Origin: Clostridiales bacterium
GTDB lineage: Bacteria; Bacillota; Clostridia; Oscillospirales; Oscillospiraceae
Reading direction: 5' to 3'
DNA length: 18,094 nt
Assembly (NCBI GenBank): GCA_009774055.1
Contig: VSNB01000032.1
Location: forward strand, 1-18,094
In this document: one piece after another, positions 1 to 6,515 of the stretch
How positions within the stretch are numbered: the stretch's first letter is position 1
Layout: each line of letters begins with the position of its first letter
The notes under the pieces: generated by a model
Databases searched by the model: none
What the model saw: only the letters and a program-made list of their open reading frames with translations
What the model was told of the DNA's origin: nothing
Position numbers and translations under genes: made by a program

Positions 1-80
1 ATTGCTGCGGCTTTTTGCCTCGCTGGACAAAAAATCCACTCGCCAATCCGCACTCGTTGAGATATGAAACAGGCTCTCAG
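1..80. repeat. possible partial copy of the ~164-bp palindromic repeat, cut by the window edge
   Basis: No coding sequence is convincing here. Read on the minus strand, this stretch starts with an AGCCTGTTTCATA-like end near position 78 and continues with T-rich and GCAAAAAGC-type segments. These resemble the end and core of the element at 11069-11232 (GGCATGTTTGAAA end, then GATTTTTG-type core). If this reading is right, it is the right-hand end of another family member whose left end lies outside the window. The similarity is by eye and loose. Confidence 0.3.
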
Positions 81-116
81 ATTTTGCAACAGCCACATCG
101 AGTGGCTGTGCAAAAT
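81..116. repeat. perfect-stem hairpin 1 (one bulged base)
   Basis: The arm at 81-96 (ATTTTGCAACAGCCAC) pairs with 102-116 (GTGGCTGTGCAAAAT) around a five-base loop, with a single bulged A. The hairpin stands alone in a non-coding stretch and has no T-run, so it is not a standard terminator. Its core, CCACATCGAGTGG, is the exact reverse complement of the core of the next hairpin. Confidence 0.7.
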
Positions 117-119
117 TTA

Positions 120-154
120 ATTGTGAATGACCACTCGATGTGGTCATTCACAAT
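120..154. repeat. perfect 15-bp-stem hairpin 2
   Basis: The arm at 120-134 (ATTGTGAATGACCAC) pairs perfectly with 140-154 (GTGGTCATTCACAAT), with loop TCGAT. It lies three bases after hairpin 1. The tip, CCACTCGATGTGG, is the reverse complement of the tip of hairpin 1, while the outer stems differ. A single-stranded form could therefore pair either within each hairpin or between the two tips. Confidence 0.75.
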
Positions 155-160
155 CTATGG

Positions 161-186
161 CGAAAACTCCTGCGGAGGGCTTTTTT
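161..186. terminator. weak terminator-like hairpin
   Basis: CTCC (167-170) and GGAG (174-177) form a short stem. It is flanked by AAAA on the left and TTTTTT at 181-186 on the right, so it could act weakly in either direction. On the minus strand it lies downstream of cbiK; on the plus strand it would serve a gene to the left of the window. The stem is only four base pairs, so confidence is low. Confidence 0.3.
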
Positions 187-201
187 GACCGTCTGATATT
201 T

Positions 202-365
202 AGAAGCTGCATTCACAGGCGCTGCACACCGTCCGGGCAGGCCTTTTGCCGCCCTGCCGCGTTAAAAAATCTTGCAATACGCCAAGTATTCCTGCGATTT
301 TTTGTCTTGCAGGACGGCAAAATTCCTCGCCCAGACCGCATCCCCCGCCTATAAATACAGCTTCT
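202..365. mobile_element. ~164-bp inverted-repeat element (MITE-like), copy 1
   Basis: Terminal inverted repeats at 202-221 (AGAAGCTGCATTCACAGGCG) and 346-365 match at 17 of 20 positions. If the element proper starts one base further in, both sides are flanked by TTA, a possible 3-bp target duplication. Inside are a GGCAGG/CCTGCC hairpin (236-241 with 253-258) and a perfect AAAAAATC/GATTTTTT stem (264-271 with 296-303). The core at about 257-310 is roughly 85% alike, by eye, to the reverse complement of 11124-11177. There is no room for a transposase. The right TTA is the cbiK stop codon (TAA on the minus strand). Confidence 0.7.
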
Positions 366-1132
366 TATTCTTCCGTCTTTTTCAGCAGCTCTGCGAACCG
401 CTCCCGGTACATCTCCTGCACCCAGGGCAGTTCTCCCAGGCCGGTGAGGGTACAGCGGACCGTGTGGCCCGCCGCCTCCAGCCGGGGCTTCCAGTCCCCG
501 GCCATGTCGCTGCGGGCGTGGTCCCCGGCTACCAGCATCAGCGGGGCCAGCGTCACGCGCCGGGGCCCGCCCGGGGCCAGCTGGCGGAGGATGTCCTCCA
601 GGGAGGGCCAGCCCTCCACCGTGCCCACCAGCAGGTCCTCCCGCCCCTCCAGCCGCAGGCCGGTCTGGAGGGCGGGGTAGACCGCGTTGGCGAAATGATC
701 GGTGCCGTGGCCCATGAAGACCGCGGCGGAGCCCTCCGCCGGGGGATAGGCCTGGCTGAGCCGGGCGGCGAAGCGCTTGATATCCCCCGTGTCCGCCAGC
801 AGGGGGCGGCCCAGAGCCAGGACGTCAAACGCTCCGGCGAACGCCTCCGTCTCCGCCTTCAGCTTGTCGTACTCCACGCCGTAGAGCAGGTGGGTGGGCT
901 GGACGGCGGCCCGGCGGACGCCGGCGGCCCGCAGGCTCTCCAGGGCCTCCGCCAGGCTGGGAACGCGCTCCCCCCTACCGGCCAGGACCCGCCGGATGGT
1001 GGGGCTGGTGAAGGCCCGGGCGAAGCCGTACCCTGGCGCCTCCCGGCGCAGGGCGTTCTCCACCGCCTCCACCGCCGTCCGGGCCTCCGGCACGCTGGTG
1101 CCGAAGCTGACGGCAATCATTCCGCGCTCCAT
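365..1132 (-). CDS. cbiK: sirohydrochlorin cobaltochelatase (anaerobic cobalamin pathway)
   Basis: 255 residues, close to the ~264 of Salmonella CbiK. The family inserts Co2+ into sirohydrochlorin (or factor II) in the cytoplasm at the start of the oxygen-independent cobalamin route. Visible motifs are HLLYGVEYDKL (81-91), MGHGTDH with H142, TVEGWP with E173, and PLMLVAGDHARSDM with H205. These correspond to the metal-binding His145/Glu175/His207 of Salmonella CbiK. The ATG at 1130-1132 is preceded by GGAGG (1138-1142), which lies inside the last codons of lacZ. Only one base separates the lacZ stop from this start, so translation is probably coupled. No other cobalamin gene is in the window, which makes the placement behind two galactosidases odd. 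The stop codon coincides with the edge of a repeat element. Confidence 0.92.
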   Translation of the reverse strand: MERGMIAVSFGTSVPEARTAVEAVENALRREAPGYGFARAFTSPTIRRVLAGRGERVPSLAEALESLRAAGVRRAAVQPTHLLYGVEYDKLKAETEAFAGAFDVLALGRPLLADTGDIKRFAARLSQAYPPAEGSAAVFMGHGTDHFANAVYPALQTGLRLEGREDLLVGTVEGWPSLEDILRQLAPGGPRRVTLAPLMLVAGDHARSDMAGDWKPRLEAAGHTVRCTLTGLGELPWVQEMYRERFAELLKKTEE

Positions 1133-1133
1133 C

Positions 1134-4100
1134 TCAGCCTCCGATGGCCCGGAAGCGGAAGCGGAAGGTCATGGCCTTCTCCGGGAGCAGGTACTCCGGC
1201 CTGGGCGTGGCCCCCCAGCTGTTGTCCCCGCCCAGGCCCATCTGCATGGCCGAGACGCGGACCACCGTGTGGTGGACGGCAGGCAGCTCGTGGGGGTGGG
1301 CGGCGTATTCCAGCTGGTGGGGCGTCCAGGGCAGGGCGGAAAACTCCATCCCGTCTCCCTGGAACAGCAGGCCCAGGCCGCTGTCATCGGTGACGGAGGC
1401 CCAGCGGACGCCGGTGTGGTTGCCGCACTCCTGGGGCGTCAGGTTGGGACCCAGGCTGTCCTCCGCCGTACTCTCCCAAACGCCCAGCTTACCGCCCAGG
1501 CGCCGGTCGCAGTAGGTTTCCTCGGGGCCGGGACCGTACCACCGCAGGCGGTGGAAGCCCGCGTCCATCTGCAGCATCACGCCGAACTCCGGCGCGGGCC
1601 CCAGGACCTTGGGCGCGTCGGAGGACAGGGTCGTCTCCACCGTGCCGTCGGCAGACACCCGGTAGGCCAGGACGCAGGAGGACCGGGGCTCGGTGGGCAT
1701 CTGGCAGGTATAGTCGATCTCCACCCAGCCGTCCCCCCGCTGGACGGTCCACGCCTGCTCGCCGGGCTTCAGGCCGTCGGGGTTCTGGTTGATGGGATAC
1801 AGGCTGGCGAGCTTCCACTGGGCGTACCGGGCGGGAGCCTTGCAGCCACGGTCGTTGGCGGTGGGAGCCCGCCAGAAATTGGGCTGAGGGATGCCGCTGA
1901 GCAGCTCCCGGCCTCCATAGCGGTAAGAGATCATGCCGCCCATGGTCTTGGAGAACAGGATATGGAAGCCCTTCCCTCGGACGCCCAGGTTCCACTGGCT
2001 GTCGATGACCTCCAGGGGGCCGTTGGGACAGGCCGGCTCCGGCAGCTTTCCGCCGCACCACTGGCCGAAGGCTACCTCGTGGCCCCGCTTTCCCCAGCTT
2101 TCATCCCGCCGCAGGCGGAAGGAGACGATAACGGCGTACTCCGTGTCCAGCCGCTCCGGCCACAGGGGAAGGCCATAGGTCCGGCTCTCCCCCGGCGGCA
2201 CGGCGGTTTCCAGGAACCGCTCGCCGGCCAGCTCGCCCTCCCGGTACAGGCGGACCACGCAGTCAAACGCGCCGCTGCCGGTGAAGAGGCTGCGGTTGAC
2301 GATCTCAGCCCTGCCGTCGGCAATATGAATCTGCAGGTTCTGATAGAGGTACTTGACCTCCTGCATCTTGGGCGTGGGGGCCCGGCGGAGGCTGTCCACG
2401 ATGCCGTTGCCGCTGAAGTCCCCGTCGTGGGGCCGGTCGCCGAAGTCGCCGCCGTAGCCCTGGTATTTGAGGCCGTAGCGGTCCGCGGTGGTAATGGCCT
2501 GGTCGATATAGTCCCAGATAAAGCACCCCTGGTAGGCCGGGACCTCGTCCATCAAACGGATATACGCGTCCTGCCCGCCGAAGGAGCTGCCCATGGCATG
2601 GCCGTACTCACAGGAGATCGCGGGCCGGGAGGCATCCTTTTCCAGAGCCGCCCGGATATGCTCGGCAGACCAGTACATGTTGCTGAAAATGTCGCTGGTG
2701 GCGGCATAGGCGGCATCGTGGACCACGCTCTCGTAGTGGACGGGGCGGGCGTCCATGCTCCGGAAGTAGTTGGACGCCGCCAGCAGGTTGTCCCCGCTGT
2801 AGGACTCGTTGCCGCAGGACCAGATGAGGACGCTGGGCCGGTTCCGGTCCCGGCGGAGCATGGCCTCCGCCCGGGCCAGGACCGCCTTCCGCCACTTGGG
2901 GTCGCTGCCGGGGATGTGGTCCGCCAGGGGCAGGCGGCCCGACATGACCATCTCCCACGCGCCGTGGGATTCCAGGTTCATTTCGTCGATGACGTAGATG
3001 CCGTACCGGTCGCACAGGCGGTAAAAAAAGCTCTGATTGGGGTAGTGGCTGGTGCGGATGGCGTTGATGTTGTTCCGCTTCATGGTGACGATGTCCAGCT
3101 CCGTCTCCTCCTCGGTGACGCAGCGGCCATGGGCGGAGGAGAACTCATGGCGGTTGACCCCGTGGAAGCGGACGGGCCTGCCGTTGAGGAGCATCAGGCC
3201 GTCTCGGATCTCGAAGCGGCGCAGGCCCGCCTGCTCCGTCACCGTCTCCGTCAGGACGCCGTTCTGGTCGTACACCTCGATAACCAGTCCGTACAGGCTG
3301 GGACTTTCCGCGCTCCAGAGCCGGGGGCTGTCCACAGGCAGGACGGCCTCCCCCTCCGCCGGGAGGGAAACGTCGGCCCCCGCGATCTGCCGCTCCCCGT
3401 CGTACAGGCGGCACACGGCATGGCCCCGGCCCAGGGCCTCCATGGAAACGCGGACCTCGCCGGCGGTGAAATCGTCCCGGAGGGGCGTGGTGATCTTCAG
3501 ATCCCGGATGTGGACTTCCGGAACGGCGTACAGGAACACGTCCCGGAAAATGCCGGAGAAGCGGAAGAAGTCCTGATCCTCCATCCAGCTGGCGTTGGTG
3601 TACTGAAACACCTGGGCCGCCAGCTTGTTCTCCCCGGGGACCAGGTAGTCCGTCAGCTCGAACTCCGACGGGGTGAAGCCGTCCTCGCCATAGCCCGCGT
3701 AATGGCCGTTGCACCACACCGCCAGGCCGCTCTCCGCTCCCTGGAAGGAGACGAAGATCCGCTTCCCCGCCAGACGCTCCGGCAGGGTGAAGTACCGGAC
3801 GTAGCTTCCCACCGGGTTGAACCGCTCCGGGACCTCCCCGGGCTTCACATCCTCCAGGCCGTCCCAGGGGTACTGGGTGTTCACGTACTGGGGGTGGCCG
3901 TAGCCCTGCATCTGCATATGGGACGGCACGGGGATGACGTCCCAGCCCCGGCAGTCCGCGTCCGGAGCGAAGAAGCCGGGGACGGCCCCCTCATAATTTT
4001 CCGCGTAGTGGAAGAACCAGTCCCCGTTGAGGGAGAACCTGGGGGACCCCTCCGGGAGGACATAGTTGTGGTCGGAGTGGGGCGCTTCCCGGCGGTCCTG

Positions 4101-4145
4101 GAAAAATTCCGGGGATTTGGTCAGCGCATAGTTGAATTCCTTCAT
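1134..4145 (-). CDS. lacZ: beta-galactosidase, glycoside hydrolase family 2 (LacZ type)
   Basis: 1003 residues, about the size of E. coli LacZ (1024). It hydrolyses terminal beta-D-galactosides such as lactose; there is no signal peptide, so it acts in the cytoplasm. Order of parts: jelly-roll sugar-binding domain (~35-210, with PSHMQMQGYG and NPVGSYVRYF), immunoglobulin-like domain (~215-310), TIM barrel (~315-600), and C-terminal small-chain/LacZ domain 5 (~720-1003). The barrel holds GVNRHEF (329-335), RTSHYPN (364-370), the acid/base Glu447 in WSCGNES and the nucleophile Glu513 in SCEYGHAMG. The ATG at 4143-4145 overlaps the galA stop as ATGA, with GGAGG at 4150-4154, so the two galactosidases are translationally coupled. 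Galactose preference over other GH2 substrates is inferred from the LacZ-type domain order and motifs. Confidence 0.95.
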   Translation of the reverse strand: MKEFNYALTKSPEFFQDRREAPHSDHNYVLPEGSPRFSLNGDWFFHYAENYEGAVPGFFAPDADCRGWDVIPVPSHMQMQGYGHPQYVNTQYPWDGLEDVKPGEVPERFNPVGSYVRYFTLPERLAGKRIFVSFQGAESGLAVWCNGHYAGYGEDGFTPSEFELTDYLVPGENKLAAQVFQYTNASWMEDQDFFRFSGIFRDVFLYAVPEVHIRDLKITTPLRDDFTAGEVRVSMEALGRGHAVCRLYDGERQIAGADVSLPAEGEAVLPVDSPRLWSAESPSLYGLVIEVYDQNGVLTETVTEQAGLRRFEIRDGLMLLNGRPVRFHGVNRHEFSSAHGRCVTEEETELDIVTMKRNNINAIRTSHYPNQSFFYRLCDRYGIYVIDEMNLESHGAWEMVMSGRLPLADHIPGSDPKWRKAVLARAEAMLRRDRNRPSVLIWSCGNESYSGDNLLAASNYFRSMDARPVHYESVVHDAAYAATSDIFSNMYWSAEHIRAALEKDASRPAISCEYGHAMGSSFGGQDAYIRLMDEVPAYQGCFIWDYIDQAITTADRYGLKYQGYGGDFGDRPHDGDFSGNGIVDSLRRAPTPKMQEVKYLYQNLQIHIADGRAEIVNRSLFTGSGAFDCVVRLYREGELAGERFLETAVPPGESRTYGLPLWPERLDTEYAVIVSFRLRRDESWGKRGHEVAFGQWCGGKLPEPACPNGPLEVIDSQWNLGVRGKGFHILFSKTMGGMISYRYGGRELLSGIPQPNFWRAPTANDRGCKAPARYAQWKLASLYPINQNPDGLKPGEQAWTVQRGDGWVEIDYTCQMPTEPRSSCVLAYRVSADGTVETTLSSDAPKVLGPAPEFGVMLQMDAGFHRLRWYGPGPEETYCDRRLGGKLGVWESTAEDSLGPNLTPQECGNHTGVRWASVTDDSGLGLLFQGDGMEFSALPWTPHQLEYAAHPHELPAVHHTVVRVSAMQMGLGGDNSWGATPRPEYLLPEKAMTFRFRFRAIGG

Positions 4146-6328
4146 ACGGCCTCCAAAACAATCAATTTCCCTAAGAAGTCGCCCTTCATATTGGGCAGCA
4201 GCAGTCCGCCGTACATCCAGCCCGCGCCGGAACGGATCTCGCCGGTTTCGCTGGAGCGGTAGCGCTTCTCCTCGTCCAGGCCCCGCAGGGGCAGCAGCAC
4301 GTCCCGCCGCCGCTGGCGGCTCATAACGTGGACGTAGTCGATGACGGCGGTTTTCTTGTCCTTGGTCACGGCCATGAGGGCGTCGTACTCCTGATTCTCG
4401 CCGTAGGAGGCCAGGCGGTAGTAGTCGCCGTCGTGGAATACGGGGCCGTATTTCCGGTAGTTTTCCAGCTGGCCGGGGATCATAGCCAGCTCCTCCTCCG
4501 TCAGCTTGGTCAGATCCAGCTCATACCCGAAGCACCCCGGCAGGGACACCAGCCCCCGGGTTTCGAAGGGCGTGCTCCGCCCGTTGGTGTGGCTGGGACA
4601 GGCGGCCACATGGGCCCCCATGGTGGACAGGGGGTAGATAAGGGCGGTGCCCTCCTGGATGCGCAGGCGGTCCACGGCATCGGTGTTGTCGGAGGTCCAG
4701 ATCTGGGGGCTGTAGTACAGCATGCCCGGGTCGAACCGCCCGCCGCCGCTGGCGCAGTTCTCCAGCAGCAGGTGGGGGAAGTCCGTCAGCATGCGCTCCT
4801 GGAGCTCGTAGACCCCCAGCACGTACCGGTGGAACAGCTCTCCCTGGCGCTCCCCCTCCAGGCAGAAGCTGGCCACATCCGTCAGGGGCCGGTTCATGTC
4901 CCACTTGACGTACTCGATGTTGGCGGAGGAGAGGACCTTGCGGAGCTGGTCATAGATACAGTCCCGGACCTCCTTCCGGGACAGGTCCAGCACCAGCTGG
5001 GTCCGGCTCAGCATGGGGGGCCGTCCGGGGATCTGGAGGGCGTAGTCCGGGTGGGCCCGGAACAGGTTGGAATCCGGGCACACCATTTCCGGCTCCACCC
5101 ACAGTCCGAACTTCATCCCCAGCTTGTTGACCTCGTCCGCCAGGTACTTCAGCCCGCCGGGGAGCTTCTTCTCATTGACAACCCAGTCTCCCAGGCTGTT
5201 GGTGTCCGTATCCCGGCAGCCGAACCAGCCGTCGTCCAGCACCAGCATTTCGATGCCCCGGGCGGCGGCGGTGCGGGCGATGTCCAGCAGCTTCTCCGTG
5301 TCAAATTTAAAGTAGGTGGCCTCCCAGTTGTTCACCAGGGAGGGCCGGGGCTTGTCCTTCCAGGGACCCCGGGTGAGGTGGTTCCGGTACAAGTCGTGGA
5401 GGGCGTGGGTCATTCCGTCCAGGCCCGTGCTGGAGTAGGCCAGCACCGCCTCCGGGGTCTGGAAGCTCTCGCCGGGGGCCAGACGCCAGGCGAAGTCCCG
5501 GGGATGGATGCCGATCACCGCCCGGAGCTGCTCCTGCTGGCTCATCTCCACCTGGGCCAAGAAGTTGCCGGAGTAGACCAGGTGCATGGCGTAGACCTGC
5601 CCCTGATCCTGGGTGGCGGTATGCTCCGCCAGGGCCAGGAAGGGGTGCTCCTCGGCGGAGGAGATGCCCAGGAGGGAGCCGACGCCCTGCCGTCCCCAGG
5701 CCACCGGGCGGCGGCTCACCATCCGCTCGTAGGCCCAGCTGCCGTGGAGGGTGATGAGGTCAAAATCCTTGTTGTCCATGTCCAGACAGGCGGAAAGGGC
5801 GGCGGTGAGGGTGACGGGCTTGCCGCCGCGGTTCTCGATCCGCGCGCTGCGGCAGATCACGTCCAGCTTCTCAAAGGCTGTGTACAGCAGGGAAACCTCC
5901 AGGTCCAGATACCGGTCATGGCACCGCAGCTCCAGTGTGGCGCAGTCCCCTTCGCCGCCGTAGGTGGCGGGCAGGCCGGGGAGGGCGGGCTTGCCGCTGT
6001 AGATTTTGTGGGACAGGTAGGTCAGGCCGCAGGACCGGTAGCCCTCCGGCGTCTCCGCCTGGAGGCAGCTCTCCCGGAAGTCTCCCAGGCCGTGGCCGGG
6101 ATACTCCACCGGCAGACAGCCCATCAAGTCCGCCTGCCGCCCATTGTTCCGGAAGTCCACTCCCCCGGCGGGCAGGCGCAGGAGGTATCCCATGTTGTCA
6201 TCGGGAATCCGCCTGCCGTAGTACGTGTGGCACAGAAAGCCCTCCTCATCTACGATGCTGATGAGATAGGTGGAACCGGGGGTGTCCAGACGGAACACCC
6301 GCTCCTCTTGGTTGTAATAAATACCCAT
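4142..6328 (-). CDS. alpha-galactosidase, glycoside hydrolase family 36
   Basis: 728 residues, matching the ~729 of Geobacillus AgaA/AgaB. It removes alpha-1,6-linked galactose from melibiose, raffinose-family or galactomannan oligosaccharides. There is no signal peptide, so it is cytoplasmic. The N-terminal beta-sandwich is followed by a (beta/alpha)8 barrel from about residue 330. Catalytic-site motifs are LDDGWFG (364-370), the nucleophile Asp477 in VKWDMNR, CASGGGRFDPG (525-535) and the acid/base Asp547 in TSDNTDA. The start is the ATG at 6326-6328, preceded by GGAG (6334-6337) at good spacing. A longer in-frame reading to 6469 runs through hairpins and the promoter and is rejected. The gene is first in an operon with lacZ (4-base overlap) and cbiK. 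Confidence 0.95.
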   Translation of the reverse strand: MGIYYNQEERVFRLDTPGSTYLISIVDEEGFLCHTYYGRRIPDDNMGYLLRLPAGGVDFRNNGRQADLMGCLPVEYPGHGLGDFRESCLQAETPEGYRSCGLTYLSHKIYSGKPALPGLPATYGGEGDCATLELRCHDRYLDLEVSLLYTAFEKLDVICRSARIENRGGKPVTLTAALSACLDMDNKDFDLITLHGSWAYERMVSRRPVAWGRQGVGSLLGISSAEEHPFLALAEHTATQDQGQVYAMHLVYSGNFLAQVEMSQQEQLRAVIGIHPRDFAWRLAPGESFQTPEAVLAYSSTGLDGMTHALHDLYRNHLTRGPWKDKPRPSLVNNWEATYFKFDTEKLLDIARTAAARGIEMLVLDDGWFGCRDTDTNSLGDWVVNEKKLPGGLKYLADEVNKLGMKFGLWVEPEMVCPDSNLFRAHPDYALQIPGRPPMLSRTQLVLDLSRKEVRDCIYDQLRKVLSSANIEYVKWDMNRPLTDVASFCLEGERQGELFHRYVLGVYELQERMLTDFPHLLLENCASGGGRFDPGMLYYSPQIWTSDNTDAVDRLRIQEGTALIYPLSTMGAHVAACPSHTNGRSTPFETRGLVSLPGCFGYELDLTKLTEEELAMIPGQLENYRKYGPVFHDGDYYRLASYGENQEYDALMAVTKDKKTAVIDYVHVMSRQRRRDVLLPLRGLDEEKRYRSSETGEIRSGAGWMYGGLLLPNMKGDFLGKLIVLEAV

Positions 6329-6341
6329 AGCTGCTCCTTTT

Positions 6342-6382
6342 GTTTTTTGCATCAAATTCGGCGGCGCGCCGCCGCAAAAAAC
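6342..6382 (-). promoter_or_regulatory. leader hairpin directly upstream of the galA ribosome binding site
   Basis: The outer arms GTTTTTTGC (6342-6350) and GCAAAAAAC (6374-6382) pair perfectly over nine bases. They enclose the 16-base perfect palindrome CGGCGGCGCGCCGCCG (6359-6374). On the minus strand this hairpin ends only four bases before GGAG of galA. It could hide or present the ribosome binding site, or be a binding site for a regulator. Its role is not known from sequence. Confidence 0.55.
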
Positions 6383-6389
6383 GCTGCGT

Positions 6390-6427
6390 AAAAAGCGGCC
6401 TCTCCCGGCTTCCCGGAAGAGGCCGCT
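6390..6427 (-). terminator. intrinsic terminator / possible attenuator between the nucleoside operon and galA
   Basis: On the minus strand the arms at 6418-6427 and 6394-6403 (AGCGGCCTCT / AGAGGCCGCT) form a perfect 10-bp stem, with a loop that can extend it. A run of five T (6394-6390) follows. It lies about 90 bases past the stop of the deoxyribosyltransferase-like gene and would end that operon. The apparent galA promoter is upstream of it, so galA transcripts must also pass it. That makes it a candidate attenuator as well as a terminator. Confidence 0.75.
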
Positions 6428-6430
6428 CCT

Positions 6431-6448
6431 ACCACGATGATACGTGGT
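6431..6448. promoter_or_regulatory. operator-like palindrome around the galA -10 box
   Basis: ACCACG (6431-6436) and CGTGGT (6443-6448) are perfect inverted half-sites flanking the six bases of the -10 box. This is a typical position for a repressor that blocks open-complex formation. The regulator is unknown; the GntR/UTRA protein in this window is one candidate, but no matching site was found at its own promoter. Confidence 0.5.
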
Positions 6449-6465
6449 TTCCCGCCGCCTGTCAA
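6437..6465 (-). promoter_or_regulatory. sigma-A promoter for galA-lacZ-cbiK
   Basis: TTGACA (minus strand, 6465-6460), a 17-base spacer and TATCAT (6442-6437). This predicts a start near 6430, about 100 bases before the galA ATG. The match to the housekeeping consensus is strong. No better promoter is visible between the terminator and the ATG. Confidence 0.7.
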
Positions 6466-6515
6466 TCAAAATCTGCGCAAAGGCGCCAAAAGCTTTCCGG
6501 CGGGCCTGCGCCGGG

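Noticed and set aside
127..354. Small plus-strand open frames at the left edge
   Set aside because: They cross hairpins and the repeat element; similar peptide fragments at different repeat copies come from the DNA repeat, not from a protein.
894..4262. Very long plus-strand open frame opposite lacZ
   Set aside because: It is antisense to a gene with clear catalytic motifs, shows no recognisable domain, and has composition (Val/Gly/Ala/Pro/Arg/His-rich) typical of the opposite strand of GC-rich codons.
4328..6391. Long plus-strand open frame opposite the alpha-galactosidase
   Set aside because: Same reason: a mirror of the GH36 gene, with no motifs and no ribosome binding site.
6497..6514. 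CCGGCG/CGCCGG hairpin right after the deoxyribosyltransferase-like gene as its terminator
   Set aside because: A six-base stem with no T-run after it; the hairpin at 6390-6427 is far better.
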